A DNA stretch of 64,000 nt, from the NCBI RefSeq assembly GCF_017751145.1, contig NZ_CP046640.1, positions 3,080,137 to 3,144,136 of the forward strand, in the 5' to 3' direction. Source of the stretch: Iocasia fonsfrigidae. GTDB taxonomy: Bacteria; Bacillota; Halanaerobiia; Halanaerobiales; DTU029. The position numbers and the translations under genes were made by a program. Shown here one piece after another: positions 26,065 to 35,467 of the stretch. The notes beneath the pieces were generated by a model. It saw nothing but the letters and a program-made list of their open reading frames with translations, did no database searches and was not told where the DNA came from. Within the stretch, counting starts at the first letter, position 1, and every line of letters begins with the position of its first letter.

Positions 26065-26799
26065 TTAAATCACCTCCAACATCCCGAATCCCTGGCTGCG
26101 GTTAAACCCAATTCCTAACTGATAAATATCTTTCAAGTCCTCTACTGCTCCTTCAAGTTCAAAACTACCTTTAAAACTATTTACATAGTAATAGGGGCGT
26201 CCGGTATTTTTAGTAAACTTTTCAATCTTCTGCTTAACTACAACTTTTTGCATATTAACAGGAGTAAACTTTAATTCCTTCTGTAAGCCTGTCCCACGAT
26301 AATTCTTCAAAACCTCGTTTACAATGTAATTTAATTCCCTATCATAATTTTTATTATCTAAATCCAGAAATCTATTATTTCTATCCTTAATACAGATTGG
26401 CGATAGAGTCTTGAATCTTACCCTGTTATTTTTCACTTCCTTCTCTTTGAGCAGATTAATCCTGATTTTATTGAATATATAATCTTTATATTGGAATAAT
26501 TCGTCTATCATCAGTAAACCATTATATAAGTTCACTCCAAACTCATAATCAGGAGTAGAAAAATTAAAAATAACCCTGTCATTGATTTTAATAACATCTT
26601 TCTTTCTCTCAAAATCTTTTAAAAATAATGCACTACAATAATTCTTACTTCTTTTATTTGATTTATCACCATCATATACATATATCTTTTTAAAATATTC
26701 TATATCCGACTTTTTTAATGCTTCTTTAATTAAACTAACAAACAATATACTATTACAAATAGGAATTTTTTCAGCATTATACTCACAGCTTAATCTCAA
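26065..26799 (-). CDS. cas6: CRISPR RNA endonuclease Cas6
   Basis: 244 residues starting with TTG 26799 behind GGAGGAGG. A RAMP fold is indicated by MRLSCEYNAEKIPICNSILFVSLIK and by the Gly-rich C-terminal loop GIGFNRSQGFGMLEVI. Cas6 cuts the pre-crRNA within each repeat, leaving an 8-nt 5' handle. It is the first gene of the cas operon. Confidence 0.95.
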   Translation of the reverse strand: MRLSCEYNAEKIPICNSILFVSLIKEALKKSDIEYFKKIYVYDGDKSNKRSKNYCSALFLKDFERKKDVIKINDRVIFNFSTPDYEFGVNLYNGLLMIDELFQYKDYIFNKIRINLLKEKEVKNNRVRFKTLSPICIKDRNNRFLDLDNKNYDRELNYIVNEVLKNYRGTGLQKELKFTPVNMQKVVVKQKIEKFTKNTGRPYYYVNSFKGSFELEGAVEDLKDIYQLGIGFNRSQGFGMLEVI

Positions 26800-26899
26800 T
26801 AAATTTACCTCCTCCTTAAATATCTAGAACTAATAATTATTTATCCATTATATAAATCATACCACACCCCTTTGACTACGTTTTGTCACAAACACTAGT
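26800..26899 (-). promoter_or_regulatory. cas operon promoter region with palindrome
   Basis: On the minus strand a TATAAT-like -10 follows GTCAAA at about 18 bp. TTTGTCACAAA (26882-26892) is an 11-bp palindrome just upstream, beside the end of the WYL regulator gene. Confidence 0.6.
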
Positions 26900-27868
26900 T
26901 TATTTATATATTTTCTGCATTTTTTCAATTTCATCTGCTATTTCCTCTTTTAAGTCTGCAGGTCTAATCACTTCCACACTTGAACCATAACTAAGTATCC
27001 AGTTTTTAATTTCTTTCCTACTTCCAGTTATCACTTCAAATTTTATTCTATTACCTGGTAAATCTATAATATGCTGCGAAGGGTGCCATTCCATTTCTTT
27101 TACCAATCTAGCAGCCTTTCCTTTAAAGATTAATATTATTCTTTCTTCATTATCACCCCGTTCTACTCCCCAGGTATTTTCTAGGTATTTATCAATAGTA
27201 AAGTCACTTAATATTTCAAAAGACAGATCCGTAAGTTTAATTCCTCTTATCCTATCAACCCTAAACATGCGTACTGCCGACCTTAGATGACAGTAACCAA
27301 TTAAGTAACCGGCTCCATTTTTATAAGCAATATTATAGGGGTCTATTTGTCTAGAATTAAGCTGATCACTACTTAATGAATAATAATCTAATTCTATAGT
27401 AATACTCTTTTTCATCGCCTTTTCAATCATCTCTATTATATCTTTAAAAGGAGATAGATTGACAAAAGCCCCATTTTGGTAAATAATCTGTGAACTAATA
27501 TCATCAATAACCTTTTTAATAGAAGGAGACAGAGAATTAATTATCTTAGCAACTGCTGTATTTAACTCTTCCCTGTAGGGAAAAATCTCTTCCTGAAAGA
27601 CCTGTCCAACCAGTAATAGAGCCATAGCCTCTTCTTTATTAATCTTAGGGGGTTTAAAATAGAAATCTTCCATTATTGCATATGTATTACTGTCAGGGTC
27701 ATTATAAATTGGTATTCTCATTTCTTCCATTAACTCAAAATCCCGATAAATAGTCCTGGGACTTACCCCAAAAAGCCCGGCCAGTTCTCTAACCTTCCAT
27801 TTCTTATGTCTGTTACTCAACAAACTAATGATTTTTAGAATTCTATAGAGCTTATTTTTTTTCGACAT
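26900..27868 (-). CDS. WYL-domain transcriptional regulator
   Basis: About 322 residues from ATG 27868, chosen because AGGTGG is correctly spaced. The N-terminal winged helix (KLYRILKIISLLSNRHKKWKVRELAGLFGVSPRTIYRDFELM) is DeoR-like. The central and C-terminal WYL region includes IELDYYSLSSDQ, IDPYNIAYKNGAGYLIGYCHLR and FRVDRIRGIKLT. WYL proteins bind ligands or nucleic acids, and several regulate CRISPR or other defence loci. It is directly upstream of cas6 on the same strand with a palindrome between, so control of the cas genes is likely. Confidence 0.93.
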   Translation of the reverse strand: MSKKNKLYRILKIISLLSNRHKKWKVRELAGLFGVSPRTIYRDFELMEEMRIPIYNDPDSNTYAIMEDFYFKPPKINKEEAMALLLVGQVFQEEIFPYREELNTAVAKIINSLSPSIKKVIDDISSQIIYQNGAFVNLSPFKDIIEMIEKAMKKSITIELDYYSLSSDQLNSRQIDPYNIAYKNGAGYLIGYCHLRSAVRMFRVDRIRGIKLTDLSFEILSDFTIDKYLENTWGVERGDNEERIILIFKGKAARLVKEMEWHPSQHIIDLPGNRIKFEVITGSRKEIKNWILSYGSSVEVIRPADLKEEIADEIEKMQKIYK

Positions 27869-27970
27869 AAAAACCACCTAATTTATTTTCATTATTTCCC
27901 ATATAATATTATACTTCTCTAAAATATCAATATTTCCTGCCCTCATTTGCATTTAATGTTAAATTAATAC

Positions 27971-28003
27971 AAAAAACCCTAGCATAAAACGCTAAGGTTT
28001 TTT
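27971..28003 (-). terminator. Bidirectional terminator after the L,D-transpeptidase gene
   Basis: AAAAAACCCTAGC and GCTAAGGTTTTTT pair with one mismatch around a 7-nt loop, with A/T runs on both sides. Confidence 0.85.
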
Positions 28004-28028
28004 CGTCATTTTATTAATTTCACCAACT

Positions 28029-29390
28029 TTACTCCATTACAATCACAGCACCATTTTGAGTATTCATCCAATTATAAAGAAATTGGGCATGACTGGTAAA
28101 ATTGCGGACACACATACTGGAACGGGGGAAAGTACCGATAGTATGGAGATATTCTATTGTACCGGGGTCCAGTTTTTTACCACCCTCTTCTTTATATTTT
28201 ACTGGAACACCATGAACATAAGCCCCACCTGAAAACCGTGTAGCATAAGGGGCATAACCTGCAACATCCTGCTGACCGCTTTTTAGATACTCAAAACGTT
28301 CTTTTTTTTCAATAGCCTTATAGATACCAAGACTGGTCTCAAAAGAAAAATCCCCGGAGATACCGGTAGTAGACAGGGTGTATGATACAAGGTTAAGGGC
28401 ATCATCTACCACTTCAAAGGCAGCCTGATTCTGCTGGTCCCTGTCTACCACAATTACGTGTTTTAACTGACTCAAGGTTACATTCGGGTCAATATATTTC
28501 TTGGGTATATAATAATTGCCGCCAAAGGTCGGGACATTTACATGATAGAAATCACCACTCTCACCCAGCATTCGTACTAACATTCCATCAGGTATATAGC
28601 GGTAATTGCTCCCTGTATCTGCCTGTTGGTAAGCAGGTGCACTATGATATACCCTGTAACCATATTCATCTACAGCTATATCACCTTCCTGTGGTGGTGC
28701 CCCATTTCTATTTTTATAATTATTAATAAAATGCAGTTCTCCCTGGGCCAGCAGCTGTTTTAAATTACTAACTGACTCCTGCATTTTCTTAAATCGAAAG
28801 ACCCTGGGGGTTCCTGTTGTAGAAGGGATATATCCTTCTTGTACCTGTTCACCATCAGAGAATATTATTCTGTACCATATATTATTCTCACTTTCTACCC
28901 GCTGAAGCAGAGAGGCCTTATCCAGATTATCTAATTTACCCAGCACAGTACTATCCGGGGTTGGGTTATCACGTATTTCTGCACCTTCCTCTGCTGTGGT
29001 AAGGAAATAATCAAAGGAAATATTATATTTGAAGTACTGCCGTGCATCATTAATTTGTTCTGGTAGGTGGGTATTATATTCCTCAAGTACTTCATTCATA
29101 CTCGCCGGTTTAATATTCTTAAGCAGTTTTCTCTTTTCTTCCTGACTAATACCCATTATTTCACTTTCTTTATCCTTTTGAGCCATCAGAGTCATCTTCA
29201 GGTCATCTTCAAGGTTATAGCCGTTAATATTCTCCTCTACATTTTCCAGCTCTGTTTTAGCCAGCCTATCTTCTTCTGCCTGTTTCTTTTCTCCATCACC
29301 AGAAAGACCGCTCCTATAATATACAAAAGTTGAAAGTACAACCAGCATTACAAGTATTCCTGCCAGGATAATCTTTCTCTTCATTTTCAT
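28029..29390 (-). CDS. L,D-transpeptidase (YkuD) with SH3-like domain
   Basis: About 453 residues from ATG 29390; an open upstream extension has no good start and overlaps a hairpin. The N-terminus MKMKRKIILAGILVMLVVLSTFVYY is a membrane anchor. A bacterial SH3-like segment (AEIRDNPTPDSTVLGKLDNLDKASLLQRV) precedes the C-terminal YkuD domain. The catalytic motif reads PRSSMCVRNFTSHA: Cys, Arg and Asn remain, but the usual SHGC His and Gly are Ser and Met. It would form 3-3 peptidoglycan cross-links or anchor proteins in the periplasm. It is a single-gene unit. Confidence 0.8.
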   Translation of the reverse strand: MKMKRKIILAGILVMLVVLSTFVYYRSGLSGDGEKKQAEEDRLAKTELENVEENINGYNLEDDLKMTLMAQKDKESEIMGISQEEKRKLLKNIKPASMNEVLEEYNTHLPEQINDARQYFKYNISFDYFLTTAEEGAEIRDNPTPDSTVLGKLDNLDKASLLQRVESENNIWYRIIFSDGEQVQEGYIPSTTGTPRVFRFKKMQESVSNLKQLLAQGELHFINNYKNRNGAPPQEGDIAVDEYGYRVYHSAPAYQQADTGSNYRYIPDGMLVRMLGESGDFYHVNVPTFGGNYYIPKKYIDPNVTLSQLKHVIVVDRDQQNQAAFEVVDDALNLVSYTLSTTGISGDFSFETSLGIYKAIEKKERFEYLKSGQQDVAGYAPYATRFSGGAYVHGVPVKYKEEGGKKLDPGTIEYLHTIGTFPRSSMCVRNFTSHAQFLYNWMNTQNGAVIVME

Positions 29391-29636
29391 CCCCAATCTA
29401 CTTTGTTTTTTATCAATTATTCCATTTATATCTTTCTCAGATACTCCTTTTATTATGTATCCATATAAAAATAATCCCCCTATTTCCTTTCTAAAAGGAC
29501 TAGGGGGTAAAAGAGTTAAAACCTGAAGTAGTCCATGCCTGTCACTGCACAGACCTACAATCAAAGATAGCCCTTTCCAGGGTGAGCAAATTGCAGGAGG
29601 TTGGGGTAGGTATGGAGCTTAAATATGATTAAATAG
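29391..29636 (-). promoter_or_regulatory. 5' region of the L,D-transpeptidase gene with hairpin
   Basis: CCCCCTA (29476-29482) and TAGGGGG (29501-29507), with an inner CCTTT/AAAGG, form a strong stem about 85 nt upstream of the start, followed on the minus strand by ATTATTTTTA. It could be an attenuator. No known riboswitch motif was recognised in the rest. Confidence 0.45.
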
Positions 29637-29676
29637 AAAAATCTATCATAGGATTTAAATCCTATGATAGATTTTT
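29637..29676. terminator. 40-bp perfect palindrome, bidirectional terminator
   Basis: Both halves of 20 bp are exact complements, and the ends are runs of A and T. It lies 34 bp after the TPR gene stop and probably ends the diacid/GntP transcript. Confidence 0.75.
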
Positions 29677-29710
29677 AATTAATACAGCCTTATAAGTTAA
29701 ACTTTCTAAA

Positions 29711-30367
29711 TTATTTTACGCGGTTATAATTCATCTTGAACATTGTATTTCCAGGTTCTTTTTCCAAGGCCAATTTAAAATACTTTATAGCTTCTTTAGC
29801 ATTATCCAGCTTATTATTGTAAATAGCCCCTATTTGATTATAGGCATAGCCCATTATATTATTATATTCTAATGCTTTTTTAAACATATCAATACTCTTT
29901 TCCCATTTTTCTTCTTTCTGTAATTTGAGGGCCTTCTTAACTAAATAATAATATTTTAAATAATTATCCTTGATTTTTTGGTTCCCTTTTACAATACTTA
30001 ACTTATCTCTATATAACTTTTTACTCTTATTTAATTTGATTGCTTCTTGAAGACTGTCTTCTGCCATTAGCCATTTTTCCTGTAAAATATATACTTCTCC
30101 CAGTGTACCCCAGAAAAAATCTATATTATTTTTGACTTTAATTGCCTTTTTTAAATAGAATTCTGCTTCTTCAAATTTTTCATTTCCTATTAAAACGGCA
30201 GCAAGATTAAAATAGACCATTTTTAAATCTAAATTATTAGAATCAACTAGAGCTACTAATATATTTTCAGCTTGTCCATACTCTCCTGTGTTTAAATATT
30301 TTAATGCCTTGTTAAAATTACTTTTTTCTTTAAACCTGTCAATAAATTTTTTGAAATACTTTAACAT
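29711..30367 (-). CDS. TPR repeat protein
   Basis: 218 residues with consecutive tetratricopeptide repeats, for example ALKYLNTGEYGQAENILVAL, LAAVLIGNEKFEEAEFYLKKAIKV and IGAIYNNKLDNAKEAIKYFKLALEKEPGN. The N-terminus is basic without a signal peptide. Such proteins act as scaffolds for protein contacts; no specific partner is evident. It is 25 bp downstream of the GntP permease gene with an AGGTGAT ribosome binding site, so it is probably co-transcribed. Confidence 0.85.
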   Translation of the reverse strand: MLKYFKKFIDRFKEKSNFNKALKYLNTGEYGQAENILVALVDSNNLDLKMVYFNLAAVLIGNEKFEEAEFYLKKAIKVKNNIDFFWGTLGEVYILQEKWLMAEDSLQEAIKLNKSKKLYRDKLSIVKGNQKIKDNYLKYYYLVKKALKLQKEEKWEKSIDMFKKALEYNNIMGYAYNQIGAIYNNKLDNAKEAIKYFKLALEKEPGNTMFKMNYNRVK

Positions 30368-30392
30368 TATATCACCTTAGCTTTATAGGTAA

Positions 30393-31733
30393 TTAAATAA
30401 ATATAGCTGCCAAAATATAAATAGTAACTATACTGACTATACCTTCTACTAGCGTTACCCCTGTCTGGGTTTTATATGCTGTTGATGTGTCCATATCTGA
30501 AAACTTAGCCACTACCCAGAAATAACTATCATTTGCATGAGAAACAGTCATAGAACCTGCCCCCATAGCCAGAACAGTAAGAACCTTAGCAACTTCGCTT
30601 GTTAAACCCAAATCACCCATTAATGGTGCTATCATTGCTGCCACTGTAACCATAGCTACTGTTGAAGCACCCATGGCTGTTTTAAGTAAGGCCGCCAAGA
30701 TAAAGGGTAATAATAAACCTACATGGTACTCCAATAAAAAACCACTTACAGCATCTGCTAATGGTAAACTCCTTAATATGGCGCCTAAAGCCCCACCAGC
30801 ACCTGTAATAGCTAAGATCATTCCAGCATTAATAATACCATCTTGAACCCAATCAAATGTCTTGTCTTTATAGTTTGAATTAATTAATCTTATAGCCAAG
30901 AAAACACCTATAATCAATGCAGTTACTGGATCCCCTATAAAATTTAGAAAAGACCTTAAAGCCCCCTCACCTAAAGGTGCACTGGGAAAATCAGCTATTG
31001 ATTTAAAAGCAATCAAAATTATAGGTAACAATATTGGAGCAAAGGACTCCAGCGGTTTTGGTAAGCTACCGTATTTTTCCAATAAAGAGTCCATAGTTTC
31101 TTCTGGATTAGGAGCAATATCATATTTTGAAGCAACTTTTTTAGCATATATCCACCCTGAAATTAAGGCTGGAATTGAAACAATAAGACCAAAGATAATA
31201 ACCATTCCTAGATTAGCTTTGAGTGCAGCTGCCATATAAATCGGCCCTGGTGTAGGTGGTACCAAACAATGGGTCGCATATAAACCTGAACTTAAAGCTG
31301 TAGCAGTTACTGCTAAAGAGACCTTGGATTTTTCAGCAATTGCCCGGCTAAGTGGAGAAAGTATTACAAAACCCGAATCACAAAATACAGGAATTGATAC
31401 AACATAACCTGTTATACTCATAGTTAAAACCGAACGGTCTTTACCGAATATTCCCAAAATAGTATTAGCCATAGTTAATGCAGCACCAGTCTTTTCAAGA
31501 ATAGTACCTATAATCGTTCCTGCTATAATGACTATACCAATATTGGCCATAATACCGCCAAAACCTTCAGTCATTGTTCCAACTATTTCTGATACTGGCA
31601 TAAATGTTAGTATTCCAATGAAATATGCTGTTAATAATAATACAATAAAGGGATGCATTTTTAACTTTGTAATTCCTAAAACCATTAATACTAATCCTAA
31701 TAAAACAATTAAAATCAAAGGTAAACCACTCAT
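30393..31733 (-). CDS. GntP family permease (sugar acid transporter)
   Basis: 446-residue membrane protein with about 12-14 helices. Family features include IVLLLTAYFIGILTFMP, IGIVIIAGTIIGTILEKTGAA, the conserved CLVPPTPGPIYMAAALKANLG (about 154-174) and VSHANDSYFWVVAKFS near the C-terminus. GntP members import gluconate and related sugar acids by proton symport. ATG 31733 follows GGAGG. The upstream diacid-sensing CdaR and MCP-like genes suggest glycerate, glucarate or a related acid as the substrate. Confidence 0.95.
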   Translation of the reverse strand: MSGLPLILIVLLGLVLMVLGITKLKMHPFIVLLLTAYFIGILTFMPVSEIVGTMTEGFGGIMANIGIVIIAGTIIGTILEKTGAALTMANTILGIFGKDRSVLTMSITGYVVSIPVFCDSGFVILSPLSRAIAEKSKVSLAVTATALSSGLYATHCLVPPTPGPIYMAAALKANLGMVIIFGLIVSIPALISGWIYAKKVASKYDIAPNPEETMDSLLEKYGSLPKPLESFAPILLPIILIAFKSIADFPSAPLGEGALRSFLNFIGDPVTALIIGVFLAIRLINSNYKDKTFDWVQDGIINAGMILAITGAGGALGAILRSLPLADAVSGFLLEYHVGLLLPFILAALLKTAMGASTVAMVTVAAMIAPLMGDLGLTSEVAKVLTVLAMGAGSMTVSHANDSYFWVVAKFSDMDTSTAYKTQTGVTLVEGIVSIVTIYILAAIFI

Positions 31734-31841
31734 ACTAATTGCCTCCTGCTTGATTTATTTTTATTTAAAATCATTACACTTTATAAACATTCTTATAAAA
31801 TTATTGTCTTATTGGATATAAAAATGAATGATTTATTACAA

Positions 31842-32678
31842 TTACATAATTTCTATTGTAGTCCCTGTACTATTATGGAAGAACTTGTTAGGCAGTTCTT
31901 GTTTAAATGCCTTCTCTGCTTTTTTCCCTGTACAATGTGAGATTCCTATATAATCAACATCTAAATCCTTGATATATTGTATCGTTTTACTTATTCGTTC
32001 TGTTTCTCCCTCTACTAAATGTGTCCCTCCCAAAATACAATAGATATCATCTATTCCTGTCCTCTCAATAATCGAATTAAGCATATTTACCACGCCAGGA
32101 TGAGAACACCCAAGTAAAATTATTAATCCTTTTGGAGACTTTATTCCTACTGCAATTTCATCATTAAATTCATCTAAAACTAATTCATTATCTCTTTTAA
32201 TATAAAAACGTTTATTAACTTTTTCAAAACTACTTTTTCTTTTAAAATTAGCAGCAATAAATATATTATCACTTATATAGGTTATATTATCTGAAATCTC
32301 TTGGATTTTTGAGCCTGTTTTCAACAAAGACTTTAAGGTATAATTAATTCCCAAATACTCCATTTTTATTTTACCAATTCCATATTTTTCTTCGAAAAAA
32401 TCTTTATGGACAATTATTTCTTGTGGGCCAAAATTATTTATTAAATCTTTCAAACCACCACCATGATCATAATGATTATGACTGATTATTACCTTGCTTA
32501 TCAGAGAAAGGTCAAATCCCAGCTCTGCAGCATTCTTAACAACTAAATCATGTTGTCCAAGATCAAATAAAAATGATTTGTCATCTTCTTCAATCAAAAA
32601 GGACAATCCATGTGCTGCCAGTAAAGCCAAGTTTTCTCCTAAGCTATTTTCTACTAAAGTGGTTATCTTTAAACCCAT
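31842..32678 (-). CDS. MBL-fold metallohydrolase
   Basis: 278 residues with the beta-lactamase-fold metal site ISHNHYDHGGGLKDL (about 64-78), then LLGCSHPGVVNML and GISHCTGKKAEKAF near the C-terminus. The overall pattern matches the cytoplasmic MBL subgroup that includes archaeal dihydropterin phosphate synthases, but the reaction is not predictable. It lies between the diacid-sensor MCP gene and the GntP permease gene, about 40 bp from the former, so a role in sugar-acid metabolism or signalling is possible. Confidence 0.88.
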   Translation of the reverse strand: MGLKITTLVENSLGENLALLAAHGLSFLIEEDDKSFLFDLGQHDLVVKNAAELGFDLSLISKVIISHNHYDHGGGLKDLINNFGPQEIIVHKDFFEEKYGIGKIKMEYLGINYTLKSLLKTGSKIQEISDNITYISDNIFIAANFKRKSSFEKVNKRFYIKRDNELVLDEFNDEIAVGIKSPKGLIILLGCSHPGVVNMLNSIIERTGIDDIYCILGGTHLVEGETERISKTIQYIKDLDVDYIGISHCTGKKAEKAFKQELPNKFFHNSTGTTIEIM

Positions 32679-32717
32679 TAGTTTACCCCCTCAAAATAAT
32701 ATAATAATTTCATATAA

Positions 32718-33569
32718 TTATTTAGTTAATTTTTCAATGTTATTTTCAATACTTATTACATTATTTTTTATATATTTCAATGTTTTAGCCTCTTTTTTAG
32801 TAGTAGTAGAATTTTTATAAATACTTTCAGTAATATTGCTTATTAAATCTTTTATCTCAAACAATTGATCTTCTATTTTTTTTATTGAATTTGATGAATC
32901 AGAAGAAAGATTACGTACCTCCTGAGCTACTATACCAAAACCACGACCCTCATTTCCTGCTCTAGCAGCCTCAATTGAAGCATTTAATCCTAATAATTTT
33001 GTTCTTTTTGCAATATTAGTAACTAATTGTAATATATTATTAATCTCTTCAATCTGAGTTTCTATTTTATCTGCCATTTCTTCCATTTGACTACTACTTA
33101 TAGCAATTTCTTCTGCTCCCTCAGTAATTTCCTGAATAGACAAAGAAACTTCTTTAATTTGCACAGCTATTATTTTATTTAATTCCTCTTTCTTTTTATT
33201 AGCAAAATCCTTCTTTATTTCTTCTACAACAATCATGGCTGCTAATTTTTGTAATGGTTCTACTGTAGTTGGATCCCCTGTAATACCAATACAACCTATC
33301 CTTTTCCCATTAAGTTCAATAGCGCCATTATAACCAGGTAAGGCTCCTTCTATATCTTTCGCCTCTTGAGCTGTGATACTTACACAATCTACTTTTCCTT
33401 CCATTATTCGTTTGGCCGCTTTATGAATAGTACCTAATCTCTCTGGTTGTTTAGTAGCAATAATTTCACCATTACTATCCATAAAATTAACATTATTACC
33501 TGTTACTCTATGTAAAATATCAACAATCTTCTCTGCATGTTCTTTGCTTACTCTATAATCCCATTCCAT
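32718..33569 (-). CDS. Soluble sugar-diacid sensor fused to an MCP signalling domain
   Basis: 283 residues without membrane segments. Residues 1-125 match the CdaR-type diacid recognition domain ([46 protein letters not shown]). Residues about 130-283 are a methyl-accepting chemotaxis signalling hairpin with [32 protein letters not shown]. It would let an intracellular sugar acid modulate the chemotaxis kinase. It shares its sensor type with the upstream CdaR regulator and lies in the same unit as the GntP transporter. Confidence 0.88.
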   Translation of the reverse strand: MEWDYRVSKEHAEKIVDILHRVTGNNVNFMDSNGEIIATKQPERLGTIHKAAKRIMEGKVDCVSITAQEAKDIEGALPGYNGAIELNGKRIGCIGITGDPTTVEPLQKLAAMIVVEEIKKDFANKKKEELNKIIAVQIKEVSLSIQEITEGAEEIAISSSQMEEMADKIETQIEEINNILQLVTNIAKRTKLLGLNASIEAARAGNEGRGFGIVAQEVRNLSSDSSNSIKKIEDQLFEIKDLISNITESIYKNSTTTKKEAKTLKYIKNNVISIENNIEKLTK

Positions 33570-33750
33570 AAATTATCACCAACCATATTATCTTTTATAT
33601 TGTGTTATCTTTTAAAATAATAGTGAAATTAACCAAAGTATTTATATTAACATTTGTATAATTAATAGCAATTTTAAACAAATCATACTATTTATTTTAT
33701 TGAAAAAGGCAAATAAATACAATGTACAAATCATGTAATAAATTTGGTTT

Positions 33751-33773
33751 TTTTGCATTTATATATTGCAAAA
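33751..33773. promoter_or_regulatory. Inverted repeat upstream of the diacid sensor gene
   Basis: TTTTGCA (33751-33757) and TGCAAAA (33767-33773) are separated by 9 bp, between the CdaR stop and the MCP-like gene. A candidate CdaR site. The rest of 33570-33788 shows no gene. Confidence 0.4.
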
Positions 33774-33788
33774 TGCACAATTTGTTAT

Positions 33789-34952
33789 TTACTTTTCATA
33801 CAAATATAAATGGTAGGCAATTAATAAAACAAATAAACCCTTTGCTTCTTTAGGATTTATACCAGTATAACTTTTAATGTTTTTTAGTTTATATAATAAT
33901 GTGTTACGATGCATCATTAATTCATCAGCACTTTTAGTCAAATTCAAATTATTATTATACAAGGCTTCTAATATATGTCCAATATCATTTTTTGAAAAAA
34001 CTTGTGCAATATCATGATTGAATAAATTATGTAAATAATAGTTTGCATAATTATCTGGAATAAAAGGAAGAAAATAATCATAACCTAATTTATTAAGAAA
34101 AAAAATATATTCATTGTCTTTCATTTTATGTATCTTTTCTCCTACTTCTAAAGCATGTTTGGCCCCTTGGTAGGATAAATATAATTCATCTAGCTTTTCA
34201 CATATTGATCCAACCCCAACAATAAACTGATATGTCTCCTTAAAATAATTTTTTTTTATCTCACTAATATATTTTTGTATGTTTATTTCAATATCCCGTT
34301 TTTCTTTAATATTAGAAAAAGACTTGATTAATATTAAATTTTCTCCTCTAATTAAAAAAACATCTTTATTCCTATTATTATAGAAATTACCTTTATCACA
34401 AATATTTTGCATTTTTTTAGTTACCATCTCAGCATTAAAGGGTTCTAACTTTAAGACTAAAATAACTCTTAGTAAATGATATTTTATTTTTAATAAATTT
34501 GCTCTATCTTTCAATAAATCTATATCTGAAATCTTATTACTTAATAGCTGCTGGTAAAAATTTTCACTAACTTTATTTTTTCTATCTAATTCACTATAAA
34601 ATAATTCTTGCTGCAACATCAACTCTACCAAATCTTTTACTATTCTACCATAACCCTCCACTTCTTCTATTTTACCGGTAATACCAACTACACCTATAAT
34701 TTTACTATTAAATTTAATCGGTAAATTAATTCCAGGCTTAACCCCTTTATATTTCTCAGCTTCATTTTCTCCAATAATAATTATTTTTTCTTTTTTAATA
34801 ACTTGAACTGATATTTCATGAAAAGAATCAACACGTTTATGCTCCCCACTTGCAATAATGACTCCATTATAGTCCATAATATTAATATTCTTTCCTAAAA
34901 CATTCATTGTTTTATTGACAATTTTTTTAGCTAATTTTGGATTAAGACGCAT
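33789..34952 (-). CDS. CdaR-type sugar diacid regulator
   Basis: 387 residues. An N-terminal diacid recognition domain (MNVLGKNINIMDYNGVIIASGEHKRVDSFHE; IKFNSKIIGVVGITGKIEEVEGYG) is followed by a central GGDEF-like region and a PucR/CdaR-type helix-turn-helix at the end (LNLTKSADELMMHRNTLLYKLKNIKSYTGINP). Such proteins activate sugar-acid genes when glycerate or a diacid is bound. It heads the row CdaR, MCP fusion, MBL, GntP. ATG 34952 follows GGGGAGGG at an unusually long distance (about 14 nt). Confidence 0.92.
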   Translation of the reverse strand: MRLNPKLAKKIVNKTMNVLGKNINIMDYNGVIIASGEHKRVDSFHEISVQVIKKEKIIIIGENEAEKYKGVKPGINLPIKFNSKIIGVVGITGKIEEVEGYGRIVKDLVELMLQQELFYSELDRKNKVSENFYQQLLSNKISDIDLLKDRANLLKIKYHLLRVILVLKLEPFNAEMVTKKMQNICDKGNFYNNRNKDVFLIRGENLILIKSFSNIKEKRDIEINIQKYISEIKKNYFKETYQFIVGVGSICEKLDELYLSYQGAKHALEVGEKIHKMKDNEYIFFLNKLGYDYFLPFIPDNYANYYLHNLFNHDIAQVFSKNDIGHILEALYNNNLNLTKSADELMMHRNTLLYKLKNIKSYTGINPKEAKGLFVLLIAYHLYLYEK

Positions 34953-35128
34953 ATAATTTTATCTATTCCCTCCCCTTATAGAATTATTTTATTATTTATT
35001 ACGATTTTACTACCATTTTAGGCATATGTCAAAAAAGTAGTTTTTTAAGATATTTAGTTATACAGGAGTTTAAGATAAAATTTTCTATTTATTAGGCCTA
35101 AATTTAGTTAATATATACTAATAGAAGA

Positions 35129-35375
35129 CTATTCCTTTAATCCAGATTTTATTAGATTATTGATAAAACATTCTGGGTACATAAAAAGAAAAGTAAAACT
35201 GGTAGAACAATAAACATAGTACCAGCCATAAGCAGAGGCCAATCAGCCCCACTCTCCTGTTGCACAAACATCCCCAGACCAATAGCCAGTGTTCTCACAT
35301 CTGCTGTGTTAGTTACTATCAAAAGCCAAAAATAATTATTCCAGTGAAATACAATACTAATCAATAAGAACCTAA
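35129..35375 (-). pseudogene. MalG-type sugar permease C-terminal relic
   Basis: The minus strand encodes VFHWNNYFWLLIVTNTADVR followed by TLAIGLGMFVQQESGADWPL and LMAGTMFIVLPVLLFFL, the C-terminal third of a MalG-like permease. After CTQNV a frameshift moves to FINNLIKSGLKE and TAG (35131-35129), the usual family ending. The N-terminal two thirds, a start and a ribosome binding site are missing. No partner subunits are nearby. Confidence 0.85.
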
Positions 35376-35385
35376 GCTAGATATT

Positions 35386-35406
35386 AAAAAATCCCACATG
35401 TGGGAT
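35386..35406 (-). terminator. Small palindromic terminator-like hairpin
   Basis: ATCCCACATGTGGGAT (35391-35406) is a 16-bp palindrome followed on the minus strand by a run of T. It lies just upstream of the permease relic. Confidence 0.5.
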
Positions 35407-35467
35407 AAATAGTATCTTGAAAAATTACACATTATATAAATGATTACTTGTAAAATAATATACCCTG

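Noticed and set aside
29391-29564. N-terminal extension of the L,D-transpeptidase
   Set aside because: The extension crosses a strong hairpin, uses a TTG without a ribosome binding site and would place the membrane anchor internally.
29391-29636. Cyclic dinucleotide riboswitch before the L,D-transpeptidase gene
   Set aside because: Cell-wall genes are often controlled this way, but none of the conserved c-di-AMP or c-di-GMP riboswitch motifs was found.
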